Assembly: GCF_023283825.1 (NCBI RefSeq)
Contig: NZ_JAKILD010000026.1
Coordinates: forward strand, 1-60,105
DNA length: 60,105 bases
From: Shewanella olleyana
GTDB taxonomy: Bacteria > Pseudomonadota > Gammaproteobacteria > Enterobacterales > Shewanellaceae
Reading direction: 5' to 3'
A model generated the notes under the pieces. It was not told the DNA's origin, did not search any database, and worked only from the letters and a program-made list of their open reading frames with translations. Shown here piece after piece: positions 9,296 to 18,300 of the stretch; position 1 is the first letter of the stretch, and every line of letters begins with the position of its first letter. The translations under genes and the position numbers were made by a program.

Positions 9296-11734
9296 ATGGA
9301 AGCCTTGATAGAGAAAGTAAGTGGCTCAACCGAAATAGCAAATCAGCTCAACCTTGTTCGCTATGAACGAGTTCAATCTTTGTTGTCACCGAAACAGCAA
9401 AAGCTTTTTGACCTCATTGCTTACCTTATTCAACATCATCATCCACAATTGCCAGGTGGCAATTCGGCATTAACGCCTTTTGGTATTAATCAATTTCAAG
9501 ACTCTGACAAAACGAATCTAGCCTGCGATATATTCAAATTACCTAAGTTAACTTCAAACGCCGCTGAGCCATGCGCTTTTGAAGGTGTTTATTCAATGGG
9601 TAGTACAGCAAGTTTTGGCCAGAACCCCAAAAGTGATGTTGATGTATGGCTGGTTTACAAAGCGAACTTGAGTAATGCAGATTTAACCCTAATAACAGAA
9701 AAAACCACTGCATTAACCCAATGGTTTGCCTCTTTTGATTTTGAAGTTAACTTTTACTTAGTTCACCCGCTGCAATTTCGTGAGTGCAGTGCCTTTGAAA
9801 ATTGTTATAGCTCACTGGGTGAAGAGCATAGCGGTAGCACTCAGCATTGGCTGTTACTTGAAGAGTTTTATCGCTCGCATATTCGCCTCGCTGGCAAAAC
9901 TGTAGCTTGGTGGCCAAATTCAAAACAAGATGAATCAACTTTGTTTTTGGGTGATGTGCAAACCATGCCCGCCACTGAATACTTTGGCGCGTCATTGTGG
10001 CAACTATATAAAGGTTTAAATAAACCTCATAAAGCACTTCTGAAAGTATTATTGCTCGAAACCTATGCCGCAGATTATCCAGAGTCGAATTTTATTACTG
10101 CCCAAATTTGGCAGCAATGTGAGCAAGGCGATTTTTCAGAATCAAATGACGCTTATTTGATTTTATATCAACGTATTGAAAACTACTTACTCAGCAAGCG
10201 TGATATTAGGCGATTAGAGATTGTTCGCCGCTGTTTTTACCTTAAATGTGGCGTTAATTTAACGAATGCATGTGTCGGCAGCGATTGGCGCCGAAATAAA
10301 ATGCAGCAGTTAGCCAATGATTGGAATTGGCCGCCCAGCTTATTAGAAACACTAGACAACAGTCAGCATTGGCACTCTGGCCAATTAAAGTGGTTTAACA
10401 AGCAACTTAATGAGCTGCTGTTAATCAGTTATCGCACTCTATTGGAGTTCGCTTCAAAGCAAGCATTAAGTGACAGATTCAGAGTTGAAGAGCTCGGTAT
10501 GCTGGCACGTAAATTACATACTTATTTTAGTGACGATGAACATCAGTTATTACCTTTAAATAAGTTATGGAGTCGGTCAGTGTTTGAACCCAACATGACC
10601 ATTATTCATAGCATTAAAGAGTCGCGATATTATCTTTATCGTCAGCCGCTTAAATCTGGGCAGTTGTTAGGTGAGTCATCGATCATTAAAGCGGATACGC
10701 CTACAGCGCTGATTGCTTGGTCGGCAATGAATGGCATTTCTACCAATGATACCTTATGGCAAGAATATGGTCGTAAGAAACACCGCTCAAGTGTGTTAAC
10801 TGATTTAGCCTGTCGTTTAGTTCCTTTAATGGCAGCGCCAAGTAAAGTCTCGAAAGCAGAGTTGTGTCAGCCATATTTCTATAAAAAAGTCATTGTGGTG
10901 GCGAATGTTGATGGCGATCCGACTCAGAAATGGCAAGGCCAAGAAATTATGGTCGATTATATGAATGGCAATGTTTTTTCATTAGGGAAAAAGCAGCAAA
11001 ACATGCTTTCAACAATCGAGTTAATTTGTCTCAATAGTTGGGGAGAGTGGCAATGTCATCGATTTAAAGGTGAACAAGGGTTATTGGACGCGCTGGCATT
11101 TACTGCTTTGGGCTTAAAAGGGATGCCTGAGCAAGTTGATATTCAGATTGTTGTTTGCGCTGAACGCCTCAAAAAACAAATCAACGACGCTTTATTAGCC
11201 ATGTTTAATTTGTGCGTTAGATATTGTCATCAAGCAAGAGCGTCATCGGCGTTGATGCATCCCGTTGAGCTGTCTGATAAACGTTATGGATTGTTTTTTA
11301 ACTCAATGGGCCTAGTTTATAAAGAGCTAACAGGGAATGAGGTAAAAGTTGCACCGATAAAAGTTAAGCGATTTAAAAAACCAGAATTAACAGCACCAAC
11401 TGCAGTGTTAAAGAAAGATCCTTATCGAAGTATCCCTAGCGTGATCAAATTATATATTTCGAAAGGGGCAAAACAGTACTTCCTAAGACAACGTCCAGAT
11501 GCACTAGATGTATTTATTATTGATGAATCGAATCAATTAATGCATCAAATTTTTGATGATATGACCATGAAAGAGCTGGTTGAAAAAGAAAGTCATAGTT
11601 TTGCGTTTGAGCGAGACGAGTCATCACTGCATTATTTTAATATGCCGCAGTTTTTTAAATTAGAAAGGATTGATGGTGAGTTGACCGTAGTGCCATTTGG
11701 GATCGCGATAAATGAATTGAGTTCAGATATTTAA
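9296..11734 (+). CDS. cyaA: Class I adenylate cyclase
   Basis: It makes cAMP from ATP for CRP signalling. The N-terminal half is the catalytic domain: residues 102-121 read GSTASFGQNPKSDVDVWLVY, the nucleotidyltransferase-like G-S...D-x-D-x-W signature of class I cyclases. The C-terminal half is the regulatory part that in enterobacteria answers to the glucose phosphotransferase system. At 812 residues it is slightly shorter than the 848-residue E. coli enzyme but appears complete. The ATG at 9296 follows CAAGG. A CRP site upstream suggests feedback control. A 13-bp perfect inverted repeat spans the stop codon. Confidence 0.96.
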   Translation: MEALIEKVSGSTEIANQLNLVRYERVQSLLSPKQQKLFDLIAYLIQHHHPQLPGGNSALTPFGINQFQDSDKTNLACDIFKLPKLTSNAAEPCAFEGVYSMGSTASFGQNPKSDVDVWLVYKANLSNADLTLITEKTTALTQWFASFDFEVNFYLVHPLQFRECSAFENCYSSLGEEHSGSTQHWLLLEEFYRSHIRLAGKTVAWWPNSKQDESTLFLGDVQTMPATEYFGASLWQLYKGLNKPHKALLKVLLLETYAADYPESNFITAQIWQQCEQGDFSESNDAYLILYQRIENYLLSKRDIRRLEIVRRCFYLKCGVNLTNACVGSDWRRNKMQQLANDWNWPPSLLETLDNSQHWHSGQLKWFNKQLNELLLISYRTLLEFASKQALSDRFRVEELGMLARKLHTYFSDDEHQLLPLNKLWSRSVFEPNMTIIHSIKESRYYLYRQPLKSGQLLGESSIIKADTPTALIAWSAMNGISTNDTLWQEYGRKKHRSSVLTDLACRLVPLMAAPSKVSKAELCQPYFYKKVIVVANVDGDPTQKWQGQEIMVDYMNGNVFSLGKKQQNMLSTIELICLNSWGEWQCHRFKGEQGLLDALAFTALGLKGMPEQVDIQIVVCAERLKKQINDALLAMFNLCVRYCHQARASSALMHPVELSDKRYGLFFNSMGLVYKELTGNEVKVAPIKVKRFKKPELTAPTAVLKKDPYRSIPSVIKLYISKGAKQYFLRQRPDALDVFIIDESNQLMHQIFDDMTMKELVEKESHSFAFERDESSLHYFNMPQFFKLERIDGELTVVPFGIAINELSSDI

Positions 11735-11746
11735 ACTCAATTCATT
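11711..11746 (+). terminator. Stem-loop spanning the cyaA stop codon
   Basis: AATGAATTGAGTT (11711-11723) and AACTCAATTCATT (11734-11746) form a perfect 13-bp stem around a 10-base loop that includes the TAA stop. The following sequence is only mildly T-rich, so this may be a weak terminator or a 3'-end stabilising hairpin rather than a classical terminator. Confidence 0.5.
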
Positions 11747-11801
11747 GTCGGTTTTGCCTTATCGCTATCTGTTATAAAAAATTACGTTTTACAGACTAAG
11801 A

Positions 11802-12131
11802 TTATAGTGAGAGTGCAATACCGCTTTGCTTGGTGATAGCATCAATAACAAAAGGCATAAATTCACTGTTGTTGCGCTCATCAAACCATTTGCCGTCAAC
11901 AAAAGCGAAATGATAACCACCAGTGCGACTGGCTATCCATAACTCATGTAAAGGCTCTTGTTTGTTGATGACAATTTGCGAACCATCTTCAAATTCTAAC
12001 TGCAGTACATTACCGCTTGCGAAGATATCGACATCGGCATCTTGCTCATCAATGGCGGTCTCGATGGCATTTTCTATCTTGTTGAACATCACATCTGCCA
12101 ATTGATGGAATTCAGTATCTGTCATAGCCAT
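11802..12131 (-). CDS. cyaY: Frataxin-like iron-binding protein CyaY
   Basis: A 109-residue protein with the full frataxin fold: an acidic N-terminal helix (EFHQLADVMFNKIENAIE, then DEQDADVD), a strand pair (VLQLEFEDGSQIVINKQ), the conserved LHELWIASRTGGYHF motif and a C-terminal helix. CyaY binds iron through the acidic ridge and modulates IscS-based iron-sulfur cluster assembly. The start at 12131 has AAGGA nine bases upstream. It converges on cyaA and is divergent from lptM, the conserved gene order that gave it its name. Confidence 0.95.
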   Translation of the reverse strand: MAMTDTEFHQLADVMFNKIENAIETAIDEQDADVDIFASGNVLQLEFEDGSQIVINKQEPLHELWIASRTGGYHFAFVDGKWFDERNNSEFMPFVIDAITKQSGIALSL

Positions 12132-12199
12132 GTATTTCTATCCTTGTACTTCCTAGGTTATGAATGCGATTATAAGGCTATAACTCCCCAGATGCATAG

Positions 12200-12388
12200 A
12201 TGTTGAGAAAAATGAGACTGTTTTTATTAGTAATGCTTGCTAGCCTATTCGTTATTGGCTGTGGACAACAAGGCCCATTATATAAATCACCTGACGTAGA
12301 AACTAATCAGGAAGAGCGAAAATCGCAAGAGCCTACTAGTGAACAAACCCAACAAGAAGCTCAAGAGCAGTCTCAAGAGTCGACATAA
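12200..12388 (+). CDS. lptM: Small outer-membrane lipoprotein LptM (YifL family)
   Basis: A 62-residue lipoprotein: Lys/Arg start, hydrophobic segment, then a lipobox ending in Cys21 followed by GQQGPLY, which matches the CG-x-x-GPLY signature of YifL/LptM. In E. coli LptM binds the LptD-LptE complex and helps LptD reach its correct disulfide state for LPS transport. The Gln/Glu-rich tail is probably disordered. The gene lies 31 bp before lysA, as in many gammaproteobacteria. An internal ATG at 12212 is an alternative start. Confidence 0.88.
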   Translation: MLRKMRLFLLVMLASLFVIGCGQQGPLYKSPDVETNQEERKSQEPTSEQTQQEAQEQSQEST

Positions 12389-12419
12389 AAAATACAAAAG
12401 AATTTAAAGGAATCGCATT

Positions 12420-13664
12420 TTGGATCATTTTACATACCAACAAGATCAACTTTTTGCTGAAGGCTGCTCTGTTGCTGAACTTGCTCGTACCCATGGCACA
12501 CCGTTATATATTTATTCGCGCGCGACCTTAGAGCGTCATTGGAACGCTTTTGATAATGCGGTTGCCGATCATCCTCATCTTATTTGTTATGCGGTTAAAG
12601 CGAACTCAAACCTAGCAGTATTAAATGTACTGGCTCGATTAGGCAGTGGTTTTGATATTGTTTCAGGTGGTGAACTTGCTCGCGTTATCGCTGCAGGCGG
12701 CGACCCTAAAAAAGTGGTGTTTTCTGGCGTAGGTAAAACAACCGCAGAAATGGAGCAGGCTTTAAACACCGGTATTTACTGCTTTAATGTCGAATCAAGC
12801 GCTGAGCTTGAGTTATTGAATGAAGTGGCGGGTAAATTAGGCAAGGTTGCCCCAATTTCACTTAGGGTTAATCCTGATGTTGATGCAGGGACACATCCTT
12901 ATATTTCTACCGGTTTGAAAGAAAATAAGTTTGGTATTGCCATGGATGAAGCTGAGCAAGTATTTGCTCGCGCACATGCTTTACCGAATTTAGCTGTTAA
13001 AGGTGTTGATTGTCATATTGGTTCTCAACTGACTGAAATGCAGCCTTTTTTAGATGCTATGGACCGTATGTTGGCACTTATTGATCGATTAGCGGGCAAT
13101 GGCATCGAAATTAAGCATTTTGATGTTGGAGGTGGCTTAGGCGTGCCTTATGATGATGAAACACCACCACATCCAGATGTTTACGCTGCGGCATTACTTG
13201 AACGCTTAGGTGACCGCCCACTTAAATTAATCTTTGAGCCAGGCCGTGCTATTGCAGCTAATGCAGGCATCTTCGTCACGGAAGTGTTATCACTGAAAGA
13301 AAACAGCGATAAACGTTTTGCGATTGTTGATGGCGCGATGAATGACTTAATCCGTCCAGCATTATACAGTGCTTGGCAAAACATCATTCCAGTACAGCTT
13401 ACTTCAGCACCAAGTTATGAATATGACGTTGTAGGCCCTGTATGTGAAACCGGTGACTTTTTAGGTAAAAACCGTCAGCTGAATGTACAAGCAGGTGACT
13501 TATTGGCTGTGCGCTCAAGTGGCGCTTACGGTTTCGTGATGGCGTCCAATTACAACTCTCGCCCGAAACCTGCAGAAGTGATGGTTGATAAAGATCAAAA
13601 CCAAGTCATACGTGAGCGTGAAAAGCTTGAGCAATTGTGGCAAGGTGAGCATTTACTGCCTTAA
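12420..13664 (+). CDS. lysA: Diaminopimelate decarboxylase
   Basis: It decarboxylates meso-diaminopimelate to lysine, the last step of the pathway. It is a fold-III PLP enzyme: CYAVKANSN holds the PLP lysine (Lys60), then HIGSQ, GGGLGVPYDDE, EPGRAIAANAG (phosphate binding) and GPVCETGDFLG with the catalytic cysteine from the partner subunit. Length (414) is normal. The start is TTG at 12420 with AAAGGA upstream; the reading fits the family N-terminus DHFTYQ. It forms a lysine/peptidoglycan unit with dapF 62 bp downstream. Confidence 0.96.
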   Translation: MDHFTYQQDQLFAEGCSVAELARTHGTPLYIYSRATLERHWNAFDNAVADHPHLICYAVKANSNLAVLNVLARLGSGFDIVSGGELARVIAAGGDPKKVVFSGVGKTTAEMEQALNTGIYCFNVESSAELELLNEVAGKLGKVAPISLRVNPDVDAGTHPYISTGLKENKFGIAMDEAEQVFARAHALPNLAVKGVDCHIGSQLTEMQPFLDAMDRMLALIDRLAGNGIEIKHFDVGGGLGVPYDDETPPHPDVYAAALLERLGDRPLKLIFEPGRAIAANAGIFVTEVLSLKENSDKRFAIVDGAMNDLIRPALYSAWQNIIPVQLTSAPSYEYDVVGPVCETGDFLGKNRQLNVQAGDLLAVRSSGAYGFVMASNYNSRPKPAEVMVDKDQNQVIREREKLEQLWQGEHLLP

Positions 13665-13726
13665 GAGTGACAGTGCTTTTTTAAGTAGCGGTTAGTTTAT
13701 TTTTTAGTTCGATAAGGGAAACTCTT

Positions 13727-14554
13727 TTGATCCACTTCACCAAGATGCATGGTCTGGGTAACGATTTTATGGTGGTTGATGGCGTAACACAAAACGTGTT
13801 CTTTTCGCCTGATCAAATTCGCCGTTTGGCCGACCGTAATTTCGGTATTGGTTTTGACCAACTATTGTTAGTTGAGCCGCCATACGATCCCGATTTAGAT
13901 TTCCATTATCGAATTTTTAATGCCGATGGCGGAGAAGTAGAGCAATGCGGCAATGGCGCGCGTTGCTTTGCACGCTTTGTTCGTAACAAAGGCTTAATCA
14001 ATAAATATAAAATTCGAGTCAGTACCAGCTCGGGTAAAATGACCTTACGACTTGAGCGCGACGGTAACGTCACCGTTAATATGGGTGTGCCGGTAACTGA
14101 GCCAGGTAAAATTCCTTTTCGTGCCAAGCGCCCAGAAAAAACCTATTTATTGCAAACCCCTAAACAAACGTTTTTGTGTGGTGCTATTTCAATGGGTAAT
14201 CCTCATTGTGTGCTTGATGTGGATGATGTTGATACCGCTGAAGTTGAAGAAATAGGCCAAATGCTGACTAAACATGAACGCTTCCCTAAAGGCGTTAATG
14301 TGGGCTTTATGCAGGTTGTTGATCGTGGCCATATCAAATTGCGGGTTTATGAACGCGGCGCTGCTGAAACACTGGCTTGTGGCACTGGTGCATGCGCTGC
14401 TGTGGCTATCGGAATTATGCAAAATAAATTAGACAGACAGGTGAAAGTAGATTTACCGGGTGGCCGCTTGACCATTAACTGGGAAGGTGAAGGAAAACCA
14501 TTATGGATGACTGGGCCTGCAGAACATGTATTTGATGGACAAATCCAGTTATGA
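13727..14554 (+). CDS. dapF: Diaminopimelate epimerase
   Basis: It interconverts LL- and meso-diaminopimelate for lysine and peptidoglycan synthesis. The two catalytic cysteines are visible: Cys74 in EQCGNGARC and Cys218 in ETLACGTGAC. The N-terminal FTKMHGLGNDF signature and the 275-residue length are typical. The start is TTG at 13727, with AAGGGA upstream; lysA just before it also uses TTG. The stop overlaps the next gene by four bases (ATGA). Confidence 0.97.
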   Translation: MIHFTKMHGLGNDFMVVDGVTQNVFFSPDQIRRLADRNFGIGFDQLLLVEPPYDPDLDFHYRIFNADGGEVEQCGNGARCFARFVRNKGLINKYKIRVSTSSGKMTLRLERDGNVTVNMGVPVTEPGKIPFRAKRPEKTYLLQTPKQTFLCGAISMGNPHCVLDVDDVDTAEVEEIGQMLTKHERFPKGVNVGFMQVVDRGHIKLRVYERGAAETLACGTGACAAVAIGIMQNKLDRQVKVDLPGGRLTINWEGEGKPLWMTGPAEHVFDGQIQL

Positions 14555-15246
14555 GCGACGCAATCATTACCAAGAAACTATTAGCTGAAAATGCACAATC
14601 AGCAGCTTCGTTAGGCACAAATCTAGAGATGGAAGATCTTCCGCTAGATGAGCTCATGATCCGTGAATACTTGCTCGACAATCCTGAGTTTTTTAATCGT
14701 TACCCTGAGCTTTTAGTGGCGATGCGTTTAACGCACCATGAGCGAGGTTCAGTATCTTTAGTTGAGCGCAGTCAAGAAATGCTCCGTGGTCGCGTCTCTC
14801 AGCTTGAAGAAGAAATTACTTCTTTAATGAAAATTGCTACAGAGAACGAAAAAATATTTCGCTTTAATAGCGATTTATCGATGAAACTTCTTAAGTGCGA
14901 AGATTTAGGCCAACTCAGACAAGTTTTAACTGAAAAGCTAAAAAGCCAATTTGGTTTTACTCATGTGAGGCTTATAACTGTTCACGATATTGATAGTGAG
15001 CTGGCTAAAATTTGGCGACAACGCATTCAGCAAGGGTTTTACTTTGGCCGTCTTACTCAGTCAGAATCAAAACGTCTATTTGGCTCAGAGGTTGGCTCAG
15101 TTGCATTAACTAAGTTATCTGATGAAAATGGCCAAGTGATTTTTGGTGTTGCTTCTGCTGATGCCGCCCATTTTCATCCAAGTATGGATCATCTTTTTTT
15201 CCAGCAAATTCGTGACTCGTTAGATCATATGCTGCCAAAGTTTTAA
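14551..15246 (+). CDS. DUF484 family protein (GAF-like)
   Basis: A 231-residue cytoplasmic protein of the DUF484/YigA family: the REYLLDNPEFFNRYPELL start motif, then a basic helix with SLVERSQEMLRGRVSQLEEE, and a GAF-like C-terminal domain ending near FFQQIRDSLDHML. Its function is not established. It is translationally coupled to dapF and followed by xerC 72 bp later, the conserved dapF-yigA-xerC-yigB order, which is the best support for the identification. Confidence 0.9.
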   Translation: MSDAIITKKLLAENAQSAASLGTNLEMEDLPLDELMIREYLLDNPEFFNRYPELLVAMRLTHHERGSVSLVERSQEMLRGRVSQLEEEITSLMKIATENEKIFRFNSDLSMKLLKCEDLGQLRQVLTEKLKSQFGFTHVRLITVHDIDSELAKIWRQRIQQGFYFGRLTQSESKRLFGSEVGSVALTKLSDENGQVIFGVASADAAHFHPSMDHLFFQQIRDSLDHMLPKF

Positions 15247-15317
15247 TTCACAGCTTGGATAAAAAGAGTCATACCCGTATTGAGTGACCATAAGCGCTTA
15301 CAATAAAGGAGTTAGAA

Positions 15318-16247
15318 ATGGCACAACGCAGTTGGCTAGCTACTTTTGAGCGCTACCTCAGTTCTGAGAAGCAATTATCAGCACACACAGTGCGAAATTA
15401 TCGTTATGAGCTACAACGCGCAGCTGAGATTATTTTCGATTTACCCAAAGGGGCCTCATTAGATCCCCATAATGAGCGTTGGCTCAGTGTCTCTCGTGAT
15501 CAATTGCAAGCCGTATTAGCCAAGTTACACCGAAAGGGCTTAAGCCCGCGTTCATTGTCTTTATGTCTGTCTTCGCTCAAACAATTCTTTGAATTTTTAA
15601 TCCGTGAACAAGCGATTAAGGTTAATCCTGCTAAAACCCTTAATGCCCCGAAACAAGCGAAACCATTACCAAAGAACATGGACTTAGACGCTGTTACCCA
15701 CTTATTGGACATCAACGCAGATGACCCGCTAAGTAAACGTGATAAAGCAATAATGGAATTGTTTTACTCTAGTGGGTTACGGTTAGCTGAACTTGCGAGC
15801 TTAGATATTAATGATATCGACTTCAGCCAAAGCGAAGTAAAAGTCATGGGTAAAGGCAGTAAACAACGAGTCGTCCCCATTGGTAAAATGGCCATAGAGG
15901 CAATAAATACTTGGTGTGAGTGCCGCGCTGATTTAGCCAAAGTCGAGGCGGGTGATGCGTTATTTGTTAGCCAAAAAGGGACACGTTTATCTCATCGTAG
16001 TATTCAATTACGTATGAAGAAATGGGGCCAAGAGCAATCTTTATCTGCAAAAGTTCACCCGCATAAATTGCGACATTCCTTTGCAACGCATATGCTTGAA
16101 TCAAGTGCAGATTTAAGAGCAGTGCAAGAATTATTGGGACATGCGAACTTATCCACCACCCAAATCTATACCAGTCTCGATTTTCAGCACTTGGCAAAAG
16201 TCTACGATGGCGCTCATCCTAGAGCGAAAAAAGCCAAGGGGAAATAA
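15318..16247 (+). CDS. xerC: Tyrosine recombinase XerC
   Basis: With XerD it resolves chromosome dimers at dif. All catalytic residues are present: Arg155 (SSGLRLAEL), Lys179 (GKGSKQR), His249 and Arg252 (HKLRH), His275 (LLGHANLST) and the nucleophile Tyr284 (TQIYTSLD). The N-terminal core-binding SAM-like domain covers residues 1-110. At 309 residues it has normal XerC length. ATG 15318 has AAGGAG upstream. Context (dapF, DUF484, yigB) marks it as the housekeeping enzyme, not an integrase of a mobile element. The stop overlaps the next start by one base. Confidence 0.96.
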   Translation: MAQRSWLATFERYLSSEKQLSAHTVRNYRYELQRAAEIIFDLPKGASLDPHNERWLSVSRDQLQAVLAKLHRKGLSPRSLSLCLSSLKQFFEFLIREQAIKVNPAKTLNAPKQAKPLPKNMDLDAVTHLLDINADDPLSKRDKAIMELFYSSGLRLAELASLDINDIDFSQSEVKVMGKGSKQRVVPIGKMAIEAINTWCECRADLAKVEAGDALFVSQKGTRLSHRSIQLRMKKWGQEQSLSAKVHPHKLRHSFATHMLESSADLRAVQELLGHANLSTTQIYTSLDFQHLAKVYDGAHPRAKKAKGK

Positions 16248-16957
16248 TGAAACAATATTTGCGACTTCGGCCCTTTAAGGCCATCAGCTTTGATTTAGAC
16301 GATACTTTGTACCATAACGCGCCGCACATTATTAAAGCGGAATCTGCGTTGTCTTTGTTTATGCAAGAACAGTTTAATGTCCCTGATAACTGGGGGAACA
16401 CCCAATGGCGAGAGTTAAAGGCAAAGGTCATTGCAGTGCATGAGGAACTTGCTCACGACACCACTGCAGCACGTTACGAAGTGCTACGCCAGGCGCTAAT
16501 TCAATGGGGTTACACTGAAATTGAAGCCAGCCAAGGGGCACAACAAGGCTTAGAGTGTTTTTGCTTTCACCGTAGCGATTTTACCGTTGATGAAACAGTA
16601 CTAAATCTACTTAAAGCCTTAGGTCAGCACTATCCGCTAGTGGGTATTACTAACGGTAACGTAGATTCGCGCCGAGTGGGATTAAGTGAAGTGTTAGAGT
16701 TTGTTGTTCATCCAGGTCACGGAGTAAGGATGAAACCTTACAGCGATTTATTTGACTTGAGTTGCCAGCATCTTGAAATAGAACACCGCGATTTACTCCA
16801 TATTGGCGATCATCCCATCAGCGATGTACTAGGCGCGAGGGCTGCGGGTTGCCAAAGCTTGTGGTTGAACCTTAATGCCGCTAATCACCAACAAGCTCGC
16901 CATATTTTGCCTCATATCGAAGTAGATTCACTGAGAGAAATTGAGCAGTTTATCTAA
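16247..16957 (+). CDS. yigB: HAD-superfamily phosphatase (YigB-like)
   Basis: A 236-residue haloacid-dehalogenase hydrolase. Motif I is FDLDDTLY (residues 15-22) with the nucleophile Asp16, motif II is GITNGN, a lysine lies in RMKPYSDLF and motif III is HIGDHPISDVLGA. Enzymes of this group hydrolyse phosphorylated small molecules; E. coli YigB acts on FMN in riboflavin metabolism. The overlap with xerC and the conserved neighbourhood support the YigB identification. The physiological substrate here is not shown. Confidence 0.9.
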   Translation: MKQYLRLRPFKAISFDLDDTLYHNAPHIIKAESALSLFMQEQFNVPDNWGNTQWRELKAKVIAVHEELAHDTTAARYEVLRQALIQWGYTEIEASQGAQQGLECFCFHRSDFTVDETVLNLLKALGQHYPLVGITNGNVDSRRVGLSEVLEFVVHPGHGVRMKPYSDLFDLSCQHLEIEHRDLLHIGDHPISDVLGARAAGCQSLWLNLNAANHQQARHILPHIEVDSLREIEQFI

Positions 16958-17052
16958 TAATTATAAGTGCTTATGTATTGATAATAAGATGTGAAATATA
17001 ATAACATAATGCGGTTGAATTTTATCGAGTTCTCATTAAATCAAGGAAGAAT

Positions 17053-17544
17053 ATGAAAGTTTTTATTTCAACTGCGCTGTTTGTCGGCCTGTTATCTGCG
17101 TGTACCATCAAACAAGATGTCAATCCTGTAGAAATGAATAATACAGCTGAAGTCTGTATTGTGGAAAATAGGAGTGTCAGGGAAGGGTTTTTAGCTGAAA
17201 TGGAAAAAGTCTTCACAGATAAGCAAATCAATTATCGAGTGGTAGATTCACTGACAATAGCAAATGGTTGTGATTATGCAGCAACCTATACTGCCAATTG
17301 GCGTTGGGATTTAGCACTTTATATGGTGTATGCGGAAATTAAAGTATACCAACAAGGTAGTTTAGATGGTGAAGCCATTTATGATGCCCGAAGTGGTGGT
17401 GGGAATATGAATAAGTTTATTGATGCAGAACCCAAAATTCGTGAGCTTATTGAGCAGCTCATCCAACAAAAGCAAAATGCAGGAGTATGGAAGAGCCTTA
17501 AATTGGATCATGTTTCGCCTAGTCGTCAACTGACCGCAATTTAG
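17053..17544 (+). CDS. Small lipoprotein of unknown function
   Basis: A 163-residue protein with a lipobox LLSAC giving a lipidated Cys17. The mature part has a mixed alpha/beta pattern ending in GGGNMNKFIDAEPKIRELIEQL, a closing motif I associate with small uncharacterised lipoproteins in related bacteria. AAGGAAG precedes ATG 17053. It is a single-gene unit with its own terminator. No enzymatic motif is visible, and I do not assign a function. Confidence 0.8.
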   Translation: MKVFISTALFVGLLSACTIKQDVNPVEMNNTAEVCIVENRSVREGFLAEMEKVFTDKQINYRVVDSLTIANGCDYAATYTANWRWDLALYMVYAEIKVYQQGSLDGEAIYDARSGGGNMNKFIDAEPKIRELIEQLIQQKQNAGVWKSLKLDHVSPSRQLTAI

Positions 17545-17560
17545 AATCAATAGCTTAATT

Positions 17561-17590
17561 AAAAGTGCACCCATGTGGTGCATTTTTTGT
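17561..17590 (+). terminator. Rho-independent terminator after the small lipoprotein gene
   Basis: TGCACC and GGTGCA pair across a five-base loop and are followed by TTTTTTG, shortly after the stop at 17544. Confidence 0.8.
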
Positions 17591-17591
17591 T

Positions 17592-17623
17592 TAAAAAAGG
17601 CTCTGCTGGGGGAAGCAAGAGCC
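17592..17623 (-). terminator. Rho-independent terminator after the hemerythrin gene
   Basis: On the minus strand GGCTCTTGC pairs with GCAGAGCC and is followed by TTTTTT, about 50 bp past the stop at 17673. It lies back to back with the plus-strand terminator of the lipoprotein gene. Confidence 0.8.
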
Positions 17624-17672
17624 GAGGACTTGATGAAGTAAATTGTTATAGCTATTTCAAAGACGGTATGGG

Positions 17673-18182
17673 TTAAATTGCCAGCGCTTTAGGAAACAGT
17701 AATTCGTTTTCTGTATGAATATGGACTTGTAAATCAGCATCAAATTCTGCCAAAGTTTCATAGCATTTTTGCCAAGTGCTACATACGCCTTCAGGGATTT
17801 CATAGTTATTGGTTAATTCCCTTAGCTGCTTTAACACAGTGCCAGCATGGTCATGCTCGTGCTCCATTGCATTAATTGGATTGCCAATATCCCCAAAGCA
17901 GCCATTAACTTCTTCACCTGCGGCAAGGCGGCGCATCGCCGGAAATAAAATCTGTTCTTCTTTCATTAAATGCGGCATCAAGTCAGCGATTAATGCACCA
18001 ATTAGCATGGCTAACGGTTTAATTTCAGCATGGTCTTCACCGTGGGCTTGTACCATTATTTGGGAGTACTCAACTAAAAGTGGCGCGGTTTCACGAACGT
18101 ATTGATGATGGGTTGCTTCAAGGTAATCGATCAAAGCTGGAATTGGTAAGGCTTGTAATTGCTCAAAAATAGCTGATGACAT
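17673..18182 (-). CDS. Iron-sulfur repair di-iron protein, hemerythrin (RIC/YtfE-like, short form)
   Basis: A 169-residue hemerythrin-like four-helix protein. Candidate di-iron ligands are His25/His26 (THHQYVRE), His71 and Glu75 (HLMKEEQILFP), His108-His112 (MEHEHDHAG), His154/His156 and Glu160 (HIHTENELLFP). This layout matches the C-terminal domain of YtfE/ScdA/DnrN, which repair iron-sulfur centres after nitric oxide or oxidative damage. The N-terminal ScdA_N domain with its paired cysteines is absent, so it is a short form. An NsrR-type box 30 bp upstream strongly supports a nitrosative-stress role. GGAG precedes ATG 18182. Confidence 0.88.
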   Translation of the reverse strand: MSSAIFEQLQALPIPALIDYLEATHHQYVRETAPLLVEYSQIMVQAHGEDHAEIKPLAMLIGALIADLMPHLMKEEQILFPAMRRLAAGEEVNGCFGDIGNPINAMEHEHDHAGTVLKQLRELTNNYEIPEGVCSTWQKCYETLAEFDADLQVHIHTENELLFPKALAI

Positions 18183-18211
18183 GTTGACTCCAAAAGATGC
18201 AATTAATTCAA

Positions 18212-18234
18212 TACATATATTTTAAATACATCTT
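18212..18234. promoter_or_regulatory. NsrR-type box upstream of the hemerythrin gene
   Basis: Read on the minus strand, AAGATGTATTT-A-AAATATATGTA matches the NsrR motif AAGATGYATTT-N-AAATRCATCTT perfectly in the first half-site and with three mismatches in the second. A further half-site-like AAGATGCAATT sits at 18194-18204 on the plus strand. NsrR is the nitric-oxide-sensing repressor of ytfE/dnrN-type genes. Confidence 0.75.
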
Positions 18235-18300
18235 TTGTTGGGGCAATCAAATCTATAGCTAAATGCTAACTAGATCACAAAACATCAACTGAAATATCTC

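Noticed and set aside
15318..16247. Tyrosine recombinase as sign of a mobile element
   Set aside because: Full XerC motif set and dapF-DUF484-xerC-yigB context mark it as the chromosomal dimer-resolution enzyme.
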